Shown: positions 1 through 7,731, counted from the first letter of the stretch. The stretch is 11,053 nt of DNA from JAZFYD01 sp036443405 (GCA_036443405.1 JAZFYD010000142.1:1-11053); one strand, 5' to 3'. Translations and numbers: made by a program. Notes: generated from the letters alone by a model not told the origin.

Positions 1-96
1 GCTCCGCTCCGCCAGCGCCCCGCTCAACGAGGCGACGTAACGGCCGATCCCGGTCGGCGGGACCATCGCGGGCCGGAAGTCCATTCCGATGCGCAT
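1..96 (-). CDS. Glycosyltransferase, N-terminal fragment (runs off left edge)
   Basis: Reading the minus strand from an ATG at 96-94 gives 32 open codons beginning MRIGMDFRPAM and continuing VPPTGIGRYVASL to the window edge. The pattern M-R-I-G-x-D-x-R-P followed by PTGIGRY is typical of the extreme N-terminus of GT-B fold glycosyltransferases of the GT4 type (group 1), where the G-I-G-R-Y loop lies at the nucleotide-sugar/acceptor cleft. Such enzymes transfer sugars from activated donors in the cytoplasm, often for surface polysaccharide. A Shine-Dalgarno-like AAGGA sits 7 nt before the ATG, unlike the other first genes here. The gene diverges from hutH with only 22 bp between start codons. 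Only the first 32 residues are visible, so the exact family and substrate cannot be given. Confidence 0.72.
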   Translation of the reverse strand, partial: MRIGMDFRPAMVPPTGIGRYVASLSGALAERS

Positions 97-101
97 CTAA
101 G

Positions 102-107
102 TATCCT
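102..107 (+). promoter_or_regulatory. Candidate -10 element of hutH (TATCCT)
   Basis: The hexamer TATCCT ends 11 nt before the hutH ATG at 119. This would give a 5' leader of only a few bases. No good Shine-Dalgarno lies between it and the ATG; there is only a GGA 3 nt before it. The same hexamer precedes the gene starting at 7601. No convincing -35 box was seen. The site lies inside the 22-bp gap to the divergent glycosyltransferase gene. Confidence 0.4.
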
Positions 108-118
108 TGTCCGGAATT

Positions 119-1660
119 ATGGCAGCCACCCTTCACCTCGACGGCAGCAATCTTTCCTTGGACGCGATCCGGCGCCTGGTCGGTCCGGAAAACCCGAGTC
201 TCGCGATTCGCCCCGCCGTCCGGCGGCGCGTCGCCAGGGCGGCCGGGTTCGTCGAAGAGATCCTCGCGTCCGGCGAAACCGTGTACGGCATCACGACGGG
301 GTTCGGCCGCCTCGCCAACGTGCGCATCGGCCCCGAGGATCTCGGGCGGCTCCAGGAAAAACTCATCATCTCCCACGCGGCCGGCGTCGGCGATCCGCTG
401 CCGATCGTCGAGGCGCGCCTGGCCGTCGCGATCCGCGCCGCGACACTGGCGGGCGGCCACAGCGGCGTAAAACCACGGACCCTCGATCTGTTGATGGCGC
501 TTTGGAACAAGGGCGTCACGCCCGTCGTGCCGCGGCAGGGTTCGGTCTGCGCGTCCGGCGATCTGGCGCCGTTGGCGCACATCGCTCTCGTGCTTCTCGG
601 CATGGGCGAGGCGTATTCCGGCACCCGCAAGATGGGTGCCGGCGCCGCGCTCAAACGCGCCAAGCTCAAACCGATCACGCTCGGTCCGAAGGAGGGGCTT
701 GCGCTCATCAACGGCACGTCGGTGGCGACCGCGATCCTGGCGCACGGCCTCGTCCAGTCGCAGGACCTGATCCGCCTCGCCGACGTCGCGGCCGCGATGT
801 CGCTGGAAGCGCTGCAGGGCACGGACAAACCGTTCGATCCGCGGGTGCACGCGCTGCGCCCGCATCCGGGCCAGCTGGCGACCGCGCGCAACATCAAGAA
901 ACTGTTGCGAGCGAGCCGGATCCTCCCCAGCCATCGCAAGAGCGACCACAAGGTGCAGGATCCGTATTCGTTGCGCTGCGTCCCGCAGGTGCACGGCGCG
1001 TCGCGCGACGGCCTGACGTTCGCGAAGGAGGTGTGCGAGCGCGAGTTGAACGCGGTGACCGACAACCCGATCCTGTTCCCGGCAGATGGCGACGTCGTCA
1101 GCGCGGGCAACTTCCACGGCCAGCACGTCGCGCTCGCGGCCGACACGGCGACGCTTGCGGTCGCGGAGTTGGGTTCGATCAGCGAACGGCGCATCGAACA
1201 GATGGTCAACCCGGACCTTTCCAACCTGCCGGCGTTCCTCGCGCAGAATCCCGGGTTGAACTCCGGATTCATGATGGCGCAGACCACCGCCGCCGCCCTC
1301 GTCTCCGAAAACAAGACGCTGTGCCATCCCGCGAGCACGGATTCGATTCCGACCTCTGCGAACCAGGAGGATCACGTCAGCATGGGCATGTGGGCGGCGC
1401 GCAAGTTCCGAACCGTCGTGGGCAACGTGCGGCACGTGCTGGCGATCGAGTTCCTCGCGGCGGCGCAGGCGCTGGACTTCCAGGAGTTGCAGCCCGGCAA
1501 GGGCGTCAACGCGGCGTGGAACGCGCTGCGGGCGAAGATCCCGCAACTACGCCGCGACCGCTACCTCGCCCGCGACCTGCGCGCCGCGGAGGAGATGCTC
1601 GCGAACGGCGAGCTGCTCAACGCCGCCGAATCCGCGGCGAAACGGCTGGAGTCGTTTTAG
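119..1660 (+). CDS. hutH: Histidine ammonia-lyase (histidase)
   Basis: This cytoplasmic enzyme removes ammonia from L-histidine to give urocanate, the first step of the Hut pathway. The 513-residue product is the usual family length. The Ala-Ser-Gly triad that forms the MIO cofactor is at residues 145-147, inside GSVCASGDLAPLAH. All other active-site positions known from Pseudomonas putida HutH (Y53, H83, N195, Y280, R283, F329, E414) have identical counterparts here at a constant offset of +3: Y56, H86, N198, Y283, R286, F332, E417. The residue before the triad is Cys144 where Gly is usual. The ATG at 119 is chosen over an in-frame TTG at 107 because it puts MAATLHL at the N-terminus and follows a TATCCT box. 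It stands alone on its strand: hutU is 6 kb further on, beyond an inverted two-gene unit. The identification is firm. Confidence 0.97.
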   Translation: MAATLHLDGSNLSLDAIRRLVGPENPSLAIRPAVRRRVARAAGFVEEILASGETVYGITTGFGRLANVRIGPEDLGRLQEKLIISHAAGVGDPLPIVEARLAVAIRAATLAGGHSGVKPRTLDLLMALWNKGVTPVVPRQGSVCASGDLAPLAHIALVLLGMGEAYSGTRKMGAGAALKRAKLKPITLGPKEGLALINGTSVATAILAHGLVQSQDLIRLADVAAAMSLEALQGTDKPFDPRVHALRPHPGQLATARNIKKLLRASRILPSHRKSDHKVQDPYSLRCVPQVHGASRDGLTFAKEVCERELNAVTDNPILFPADGDVVSAGNFHGQHVALAADTATLAVAELGSISERRIEQMVNPDLSNLPAFLAQNPGLNSGFMMAQTTAAALVSENKTLCHPASTDSIPTSANQEDHVSMGMWAARKFRTVVGNVRHVLAIEFLAAAQALDFQELQPGKGVNAAWNALRAKIPQLRRDRYLARDLRAAEEMLANGELLNAAESAAKRLESF

Positions 1661-1668
1661 GAAGAAAA

Positions 1669-1819
1669 ACCACAGAGGCACGGAGGCGTTTCTGAGATAA
1701 ACCGAGCCGTCCGCGAGCGAGCGCCCTTCTTTTGAAGAAAGGAATTCCGGCCGCAACGTCTCTCCGGCTCGATCGCATGTGGAAATCCGTTGGCCTCCGT
1801 GTCTCCGTGCCTCGGTGGT
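1669..1819. repeat. Intergenic palindromic repeat, copy 1 (151 bp)
   Basis: The element begins with ACCACAGAGGCAC (1669-1681) and ends with GTGCCTCGGTGGT (1807-1819), the reverse complement of the start with one mismatch. A GGAGGC / GGCCTCC pair extends the inverted arms inward. Near the middle is a small hairpin, CTTC-TTTT-GAAG (1726-1737). A second copy in the same orientation lies at 9420-9578. The left about 50 bp and right about 38 bp are alike between copies, and the centre has diverged. Relative to copy 2 this one lacks 8 bp (AGAGACAC) in the left arm. It holds no gene and no clear target-site duplication. It starts 8 nt after the hutH stop, between convergent genes. Confidence 0.82.
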
Positions 1820-1830
1820 CAACTTTTTTT
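1792..1830 (+). terminator. Possible terminator of hutH (repeat arm plus T-tract)
   Basis: The right arm of repeat copy 1 is followed by CAAC and a run of seven T residues (1824-1830), just before the convergent stop codon at 1840. In RNA from the plus strand, the right arm could pair with the left arm (1669-1688) to form a long stem ahead of the U-tract. On the minus strand the left edge reads GGTTTTTCTTCC, so the element could also stop transcription arriving from the other side. The loop would be about 110 nt, far longer than in a classic intrinsic terminator, so the call is tentative. Confidence 0.35.
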
Positions 1831-1839
1831 CGGTCGGCC

Positions 1840-4698
1840 TCACTTCCCGAAGAACTCGATCTCGGTCAGCGTCACCGAGCGGCCCACGGGTTTGATGCGC
1901 ATGGCGTCGCACTTGACCGTGCGGAAGCGGAGCAGCGTGAACGCGGGGGCGGGAGTTGCACCCTCCGCGGCGAAAGCGCCGGCGGCGTTCTGGACTTCGA
2001 CGCTCTTGAGCTTGCGCCATTTGGATTTGCCGAGCTTGCTTTCGAGCACCCACTCCGTAGGCCAGGGCTCCATTCGCGCGGACCGCGCCGGAAACAGCAC
2101 GATCGACGCTGGCTTCACGGCTTTGGGCCATGACACCTCGACTCCCGTCGGCGGCACGGCGCTCGACGCGCCCGTGCGCGAGCCGTCCACCAGCCGCGCG
2201 GTCTTGCCCTTCGCCGTCGCCTTTGTTGCGACGCGCGTTCCGGCAGCGTGACCGAATACGGGTTGCGAATAGACGCCGTGCCCGTTCAGGCGCGCGATCG
2301 GCGGTTGGTCGCCCGCCGGTTCGTGGATCAACCGGAAGGCGTGATAGCCGTCGGCAAGCGAGAGCGGCACGCGCAGAGTCCGATCGACGCCCTCGCGATC
2401 GAGCAACTTCTTCCCGTCGATCTCCAGCACGACCTTGCCCCGCGCGGATAGGAGCAACTGGTGCAGCCCGGATCCCGGAGCGCGCAGGAACCCGGTCAGG
2501 GTGATGCGTTTCGCACCCTTTAGTCCCTCGATCTCCCCGCCGGCCAACCCGGCGACAGCCACGTTGCGGCGCTTCTTCTTCGCGTCGACGATCTCGGCGG
2601 CAAGCCCGGGCAAAAGGCCGTCCACGGTCGCTGCGGGGCTCGGCGGCACGGGATCGACACGAAGCGCGAGCGTCGCGGAGCGCGCAGCGGGACCCGACGG
2701 GTAGCTCGCACGCGCGTGGAGCCGCACCCGCCCTGGGCCGACCACCCCCGCCGGGACTTCAAACCGAAAGGAACCGTCGCTGCCGGGTTTGGCCGTCGCC
2801 CGCCGGTTCACGCCCGCGAACAATTCGACCGCGCTCGCACCCGGTGCGCGGCCCCGAAGCAAGAACGTCCCGCCGAACACGGTCGGCTTTTTGGGAGCCG
2901 TCAGGGTGACCGAGCGCCCGGCGTTCGCCACCACGATCTGAACGGACTTGTAACTCCGCGTCTGGATCCGCCCCTTCTCGATGCCGACGACACGGAGTTC
3001 GTGCACACCGTCGTCCAGCGCGGTCGTGTCGATCGTCAACGGCTCGCCCTCTTTCGCGCGCGCGACGCGGCGGCCGTCGACAAACGCCTCGCAGGTCGCG
3101 ATGGGATCGGCGGCGGGGTCGACGTTTGGTGTAAACGTCACGGAACCCTTCCACGGCCCTTCGGGCAGCGCGGGGTCGACCGTCGCGAAGAACGCGAACG
3201 GGCGCGCGAGCGCGTCACCGACGACCAGGAGCTGATACGGCCCCGAAACGCTCTGGTACATCGCCTCCGCGAAGCTGCAACCCTCGGCGTAGTGCACATG
3301 CATGTAGGGGTGCGGGAATTTGGGCCCGACCGCGAACCCCTCGGCGACGGTTCCGCTCGTCCCGGAGGCACCCGCGCGGATCCACTCGCTCAGCTTCGTG
3401 TCGCGCTTGTCCTGAAACGCCGCGCCGAAACTCGAAAGCGTCTCGCAGATCGCGCCGGGCACGAGCGTGCTCTTGGTCCTGCTCCAATCGAACGCGCCGA
3501 TGCCCGCCATGACGCCGAACACGTCGTTCTTTCCGGACGGGAGAATGCCGCGCCCCGGGTCTTTGTCGCGCATCACGACGCTGTCGCGACCCAGCGCCTC
3601 GAGTCCCTTGGCCGCGGGCACGTAGCCTCGCTCGCGCGCGCGTGTCCGCACGTCGTTGTTCAGCGCAAAGTAAACGCGGCCCTCGGGTTCCGTGCCGTCC
3701 GCCGCGACGCTCCGTCTCAAACCCGCGAGGATCTCGGGCACGCTGTTGCCGCGCACGCCCGTATGGCCCAGCATCACGCTCAAGAAGTAGCGGTCCGGCG
3801 ACCCCTTCGAATTCTTCAGCGTCGGAATCTCCTTCCCGATCCACCGATAACGGCTGCGAAACCCGTGCGCGTTCTGCACCTTGCCCTGCCGGTCGCGCAT
3901 CTTGTCGAGCAGGCGCTGCATGCGCCGCCGATGCAACAGCGGTTCGAGCGACCGATCGGCTTCGGTCTTCTTGATGTCGTTCCAGCCGACGTCGATGCCC
4001 TTGCCCAGCGCCACGATCGCAGCGTCGCCTTCGCCGGTGCGCGCCAGACACACGGCGTAGTTGAACCAACTCATCGGATGGCTCGGGTAGTGCTCCAGGA
4101 ACGCCGCGTAGGCCTCGCCGGCCGCCGCCGCATCCCCCGCCATCATCGCGCCCATGGCCTTGGCGAACCGTTTCTCGTCGTCCTCGGTCAAAGGCGCCGT
4201 CGTGAGCACGGGCTGGGTGTAGTCGATGCGGAAGTACTTGTTGATGCGCAGATCCACGAGCAGGGGATCATTCGCCTCCGCGCGGCGCGCGAGAAACGTG
4301 AGTCCCGTGAGGGAGCCGACGGGAGTCGTCGTCTTGTCGATGCGCCGCCCCTCGAGCAGCGGCTTGAGATCCACGGCGCACGGAAAATCCGTGCTGTAGA
4401 CGATGCAGTCGATGTTCGAACCCACACCGTCGCGATCGAGAAACTCCCGGATCGGTTTCCAGATGGCCTCTTGGAACGTCGCGAACGGGATCTGGATCGA
4501 CCCGGGAACGCCTGCGAGTTCGAGGAGGTTCGCCGCCGGGATGTCGCGCATCGCCGCGTACTCGTTGGCGACCAGCCGCGAGATCGGCGAGTCGGCGTTC
4601 ACGACCAGCAGCGTGGTCTCGGGCCCTCCACCGGCACGGGCCGCACTCACCGAAAAGAACACGCCCAAAACGACGACGACGATTCTCGGCAAGCTCAT
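1840..4698 (-). CDS. Exported TIGR03790-like multidomain protein B
   Basis: A 952-residue secreted protein of unknown function. A signal peptide (MSLPRIVVVVLG, cleavage probably after ARA at 20-22) is followed by GGGPETTLLVVN. Residues 26-155 and about 300-505 resemble the TIGR03790 family: an LVVN-xxSP-xS start, a PVGSLTG and NKYF segment, then PGAICETLSSFGA, AGASGTSGT, KFPHPYMHVHY and LVVGDALARP. Residues about 172-275 form a TPR-like helical insert inside that region. Downstream lie two Ig-like beta-sandwich regions (about 506-591 and 595-682), a PA14-like region (about 695-805, with VVLEIDGKKLLD) and a discoidin-like C-terminus ending LTEIEFFGK. C418, H467, H469 and C474 are shared with protein A. 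The gene starts inside the stop codon of gene A (ATGA), so the two are almost certainly co-translated. Domain names rest on pattern recognition, not on a profile search. Confidence 0.82.
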   Translation of the reverse strand: MSLPRIVVVVLGVFFSVSAARAGGGPETTLLVVNADSPISRLVANEYAAMRDIPAANLLELAGVPGSIQIPFATFQEAIWKPIREFLDRDGVGSNIDCIVYSTDFPCAVDLKPLLEGRRIDKTTTPVGSLTGLTFLARRAEANDPLLVDLRINKYFRIDYTQPVLTTAPLTEDDEKRFAKAMGAMMAGDAAAAGEAYAAFLEHYPSHPMSWFNYAVCLARTGEGDAAIVALGKGIDVGWNDIKKTEADRSLEPLLHRRRMQRLLDKMRDRQGKVQNAHGFRSRYRWIGKEIPTLKNSKGSPDRYFLSVMLGHTGVRGNSVPEILAGLRRSVAADGTEPEGRVYFALNNDVRTRARERGYVPAAKGLEALGRDSVVMRDKDPGRGILPSGKNDVFGVMAGIGAFDWSRTKSTLVPGAICETLSSFGAAFQDKRDTKLSEWIRAGASGTSGTVAEGFAVGPKFPHPYMHVHYAEGCSFAEAMYQSVSGPYQLLVVGDALARPFAFFATVDPALPEGPWKGSVTFTPNVDPAADPIATCEAFVDGRRVARAKEGEPLTIDTTALDDGVHELRVVGIEKGRIQTRSYKSVQIVVANAGRSVTLTAPKKPTVFGGTFLLRGRAPGASAVELFAGVNRRATAKPGSDGSFRFEVPAGVVGPGRVRLHARASYPSGPAARSATLALRVDPVPPSPAATVDGLLPGLAAEIVDAKKKRRNVAVAGLAGGEIEGLKGAKRITLTGFLRAPGSGLHQLLLSARGKVVLEIDGKKLLDREGVDRTLRVPLSLADGYHAFRLIHEPAGDQPPIARLNGHGVYSQPVFGHAAGTRVATKATAKGKTARLVDGSRTGASSAVPPTGVEVSWPKAVKPASIVLFPARSARMEPWPTEWVLESKLGKSKWRKLKSVEVQNAAGAFAAEGATPAPAFTLLRFRTVKCDAMRIKPVGRSVTLTEIEFFGK

Positions 4699-7601
4699 CG
4701 GCGCCGCTTCACGGCCTGATAGACCTCGATCTCCTGCAGCGGAGCCGTACCACCCTCGGGACGCACCCTTAGTTTCGTCGTCCGCACCGGCTCAAACGTC
4801 AGCTTCACCAGCTGCGGCGCCTCATGCACCTTGACCTTTTTGTCCTTCGACTTCGGCGGACGGTTCGGGCCGCGCGCGACCGCGATCTGCAGGCCCTTCA
4901 CCGGCACCCACTTGCCGCCCTTGTTCCATTCGACCTGGAATCTCTTGGGGAACGCGGCGTTGCCGGCCTTGGCATGTGTCGGAAAAAGCGCGACCGTCCC
5001 GATCCCCTTTTGGGCGCGCTTCCAGGACAGCGTGACACCTTTGGCGGCAACCGCAACGCCGGCGCCACCCTGTTTCCCATCGACAAGAGCTTCCTGGCCG
5101 CTGCCGGCCGACGGCTTGATCTTGAGGGGTTTGCCCGCGGCGTGCTGCGTCCGAAGCGGCGCCGTGACCCGCTCGCCGCCGAGCAGCGCGACGAGGTTCG
5201 CGGGACCCTCAGGCCGCAGGTCGATCCGGATCGGGTACCAACCCGCCTTCAGGTGCAGCGGAACAAATATCTGCCCGTCGACCGCGTGGTCGCGCAACAA
5301 CGACTTGCCCGCGAGCGTGACGGAGAGCGTGCCCTTCGTCTCCAAAAGCAACTGGTGCGACCCGTCGGTCGGAATCTCCAGTTCGCCGGCGAGTTGAAGA
5401 CGCGCGATCTTCTGCTTTCTCAGTGTCCGCGCGAAGTTGCGCTGATACGCCTGGCCGAACGACGTCGCGGCAACTGTCAGCTTCGTGCCGTCTTGCAACT
5501 CCGCTTCGCCGAAAAGCCCCGGCAACGTCGGGCCCACGCGGTTCGGGGGTGTGCCGAGCTTGGGCGCCGTGACCTCGAACTCGACGGCCTCGACGGCGCC
5601 GGGGCCGGGAGCATGAACCGCGCGCACGATCAGGAGGCCCTTCCCGATGCCCAGGTCGCGGTTGTTGATGCGCAATTCGAAGTGCCCATTTTTCGGCGCG
5701 ACCTCCGCGACTTTCCAGGAACCGAGCCACGCCTCGACCCGTAGCGCGCCGGGCGCTCGGCCGAGGATCTTGCGCGGCTTGTGAAGCGGCGAGGCGGGTG
5801 TTTGCGCCGTGATATCGAGCACGCGCCCGTGGTTTTTCGTCGTCACGACCGCGATCGCGCTGGAGCGCGTTTCGATCGGCCCCGCTTCGACCGCCACCAG
5901 ACGGAGACCGTGGATGCCGTCGTCGAGTTGGGTCGTGTCGAGGTGGATCGGCGCGCCCGGTTTCGCCCGTGCGTTGAACCGGCCATCGACCCACAACTCC
6001 CAGCGCGCGGCCTTCGTTTCGCCGCCGAGGCGCGCGTCCACGCGCACGGTTCCCGTGAGCGGCGACGGGTCCAGGATCGGGGTCACGGTCATGAACTTCG
6101 CGAACGGACGCGCCAGCGGTTCCCCGACGACCAGCAGCTGGAACGGGCTCGCAACGGACTGGTAGAACGCCTCCGCGAGGGAGCATCCATCCACGTAGTG
6201 CACGTGAAGAAACGGATGTGGGAACTTCTGCCAGATCGCAAACGGCTCGATGACCGTCCCACTCGACCCCGCGGCGCCGGCACGCAACAGTTCGGTGAGT
6301 TTGGTTTGACCGCCGTGGTTGAACACCGCACCGAAGCTCGTGAGGTTCTCGCAAATCGCGCCGGGCACGATGGTGCTCTTGGACTTGCTCCACCTATACG
6401 ACGCTTTGCCGACCACCGCGCCGAGCACGTCGGACTTGCCGATGGGCAGCACGCCGGTTTGGCCGCCCGCGCCGGCGTTCAGGATCTCCGCCTTGTGTCC
6501 GCGCTTTTCCAGCGCGGCCTTCGTCGCGCCGAAAAACGGCGCGCGTGACTTCGCGCGGATGTCCTTGTTCGCCAGGAAATAGAACACGCCGTCGGGGCGG
6601 GTGCCGTCACTCGCGGCGGCGCTGTTGAGATACGCGAGTACCTCCGGGACGCTGTTGCCCCACTCGCCGGTGTAGGCGAGCATCACGGCCAGCCGGTAAC
6701 GATGCACCGCATCCGCCGCTACATCGCGCTCGGGCTCGACATCGCCGGTCCAGTGATACGCGCTCGCAAATCCCTGCGCCGGCTGCATCTTCGTGCCGGA
6801 AGAGGCCATGGATTCGAGCAGCGCCTTGAAGCGTTTCGACTTGGCGTATCTCGCAAACTCCGTGCGTCCACGTGTGGCGTCGACCTGGTTCCAGCCGAGC
6901 GCGATGGCTTTCTCGAGGGCGTCGAGGGCCGCGTCCTTCTGTTTGAGCCCGCCGAGCGCGCACGCGTACTGGAAAAACACGCTCGGATGCGAGTAGGTCT
7001 CGAGGCACTTCGCCAGATGGACCACCGCGTTTCTGTAGTCGCCGTTCATGAGCGCCTTCTGCCCGTTGTTGAAGGAGATGCGCTCGTCGCCGTTGGCGTT
7101 GCGCGGCGTCGCCTTCTTGGCGCTCTCCTCGCGGCGGAAGTACTTGTTGGCCCGGCCCTGCAGGTTCATGAAGTCGAGGCCGCCCGCTTCGACGACGCGG
7201 TCGAGGTACAGCATCCCGGTGAGCGACCCGACCTTGTGCTTCATCTGTGGGTCTTTGCTGTCACCGACCAGCGATGCGAAGTTGACGCCGTAGGGGAAGT
7301 CGGCGCTGAACGCGACGAGATCGATCCGGTCGGTGAGGCCGGTTTTCAAGAGGTGCGCGCGGATCGGATCGCGGATCAGTCGGCGGTACTCCTCCAGCGT
7401 GAGCACGCGCAGATGTGGGATGTGATCGAGATACAGGATCTGGCTCGGCGGGATGACACGCAGCCGGGCGTACTCGTTGGCGATGCGCTTGCTGGAGGGT
7501 GACGCCTTGTTCACCACCAGGAGCGTCGTCTCCGGCCCGCCTCCGGCGGACGCGATCGAACTCAAGAGGAGGAGGATCGCGGCCAAGAGCGAGCGGCGCA
7601 T
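4695..7601 (-). CDS. Exported TIGR03790-like multidomain protein A
   Basis: A 968-residue paralogue of protein B and the first gene of the minus-strand unit. The start at 7601 gives MRRSLLAAILLLLSSIASA, a clear signal peptide with an ASA cleavage site, then GGGPETTLLVVN exactly as in B. An upstream in-frame ATG (7679) would bury this signal behind 26 Pro/Arg-rich residues and is rejected. The order matches B: TIGR03790-like segment (23-155), TPR-like insert (about 172-268, with AALDALEKAIALGWNQVD), rest of the TIGR03790-like region (about 300-500, with PGAICENLTSFGA, AGAAGSSGTV, KFPHPFLHVHY, LVVGEPLARP), Ig-like regions (about 506-588, 594-678), PA14-like region (about 693-808) and discoidin-like C-terminus ending LQEIEVYQAVKRRR. 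The C-terminal module carries a Lys-rich stretch (917-925) absent from B. Role unknown; binding to cell-surface or extracellular glycans is a guess from the C-terminal modules. Confidence 0.82.
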   Translation of the reverse strand: MRRSLLAAILLLLSSIASAGGGPETTLLVVNKASPSSKRIANEYARLRVIPPSQILYLDHIPHLRVLTLEEYRRLIRDPIRAHLLKTGLTDRIDLVAFSADFPYGVNFASLVGDSKDPQMKHKVGSLTGMLYLDRVVEAGGLDFMNLQGRANKYFRREESAKKATPRNANGDERISFNNGQKALMNGDYRNAVVHLAKCLETYSHPSVFFQYACALGGLKQKDAALDALEKAIALGWNQVDATRGRTEFARYAKSKRFKALLESMASSGTKMQPAQGFASAYHWTGDVEPERDVAADAVHRYRLAVMLAYTGEWGNSVPEVLAYLNSAAASDGTRPDGVFYFLANKDIRAKSRAPFFGATKAALEKRGHKAEILNAGAGGQTGVLPIGKSDVLGAVVGKASYRWSKSKSTIVPGAICENLTSFGAVFNHGGQTKLTELLRAGAAGSSGTVIEPFAIWQKFPHPFLHVHYVDGCSLAEAFYQSVASPFQLLVVGEPLARPFAKFMTVTPILDPSPLTGTVRVDARLGGETKAARWELWVDGRFNARAKPGAPIHLDTTQLDDGIHGLRLVAVEAGPIETRSSAIAVVTTKNHGRVLDITAQTPASPLHKPRKILGRAPGALRVEAWLGSWKVAEVAPKNGHFELRINNRDLGIGKGLLIVRAVHAPGPGAVEAVEFEVTAPKLGTPPNRVGPTLPGLFGEAELQDGTKLTVAATSFGQAYQRNFARTLRKQKIARLQLAGELEIPTDGSHQLLLETKGTLSVTLAGKSLLRDHAVDGQIFVPLHLKAGWYPIRIDLRPEGPANLVALLGGERVTAPLRTQHAAGKPLKIKPSAGSGQEALVDGKQGGAGVAVAAKGVTLSWKRAQKGIGTVALFPTHAKAGNAAFPKRFQVEWNKGGKWVPVKGLQIAVARGPNRPPKSKDKKVKVHEAPQLVKLTFEPVRTTKLRVRPEGGTAPLQEIEVYQAVKRRR

Positions 7602-7607
7602 AGCGGG

Positions 7608-7613
7608 AGGATA
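7608..7613 (-). promoter_or_regulatory. Candidate -10 element of the A-B unit (TATCCT)
   Basis: On the minus strand, TATCCT (7613 down to 7608) is followed by six bases and then the ATG at 7601. Six bases is the expected gap between a -10 hexamer and the transcription start, so the mRNA would begin at or near the ATG. No Shine-Dalgarno is present; the stretch before the ATG reads TCCTCCCGCT, which cannot pair with the 16S tail. The hexamer is identical to the one before hutH. Confidence 0.45.
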
Positions 7614-7643
7614 ACCCGGCGCGGCCGGTTTGAAGGTCCGCGG

Positions 7644-7699
7644 GTGACGCGCCGGCGCCGGGCCGCGTCCGTTCGTCACGCGCCAACGCCGTCAGGCGT
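7644..7699. promoter_or_regulatory. Nested inverted repeats in the divergent A / hutU gap
   Basis: The 143-bp gap between the divergent starts holds several GC-rich inverted repeats. GTGACG (7644-7649) pairs with CGTCAC (7674-7679). GACGCG (7646-7651) pairs with CGCGTC (7664-7669) around the perfect palindrome CCGGCGCCGG (7652-7661). ACGCC (7686-7690) pairs with GGCGT (7695-7699) across a GTCA loop. They could be an operator for a shared regulator, but in DNA this GC-rich short palindromes also arise by chance. No AT-rich HutC-type operator was seen. Confidence 0.3.
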
Positions 7700-7731
7700 C
7701 GGGCCAGCAATACAGCCGCCGCGCGATTTGG

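Noticed and set aside
107..118. TTG start adding four residues to HutH
   Set aside because: The ATG at 119 fits family length and follows a -10-like box; the TTG begins on the last base of that box.
133..1338. Long minus-strand open frame opposite hutH
   Set aside because: Shadow of a strongly conserved gene; composition is Ser/Arg/Ala-rich with no family pattern.
1669..1819. Repeat as a CRISPR array or complete insertion sequence
   Set aside because: There are no regularly spaced direct repeats with unique spacers and no transposase frame; each copy is a single structured element of about 150 bp.
2716..4719. Long open frame on the plus strand opposite gene B (about 667 codons)
   Set aside because: It lies wholly antisense to a gene with a signal peptide and recognisable domains, is dominated by Arg/His/Ala/Val as expected of a GC-rich shadow frame, and shows no known motif.
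7602..7679. Upstream ATG giving protein A 26 extra residues
   Set aside because: It would place a Pro/Arg-rich tail in front of a clear signal peptide, so the internal ATG at 7601 is preferred.
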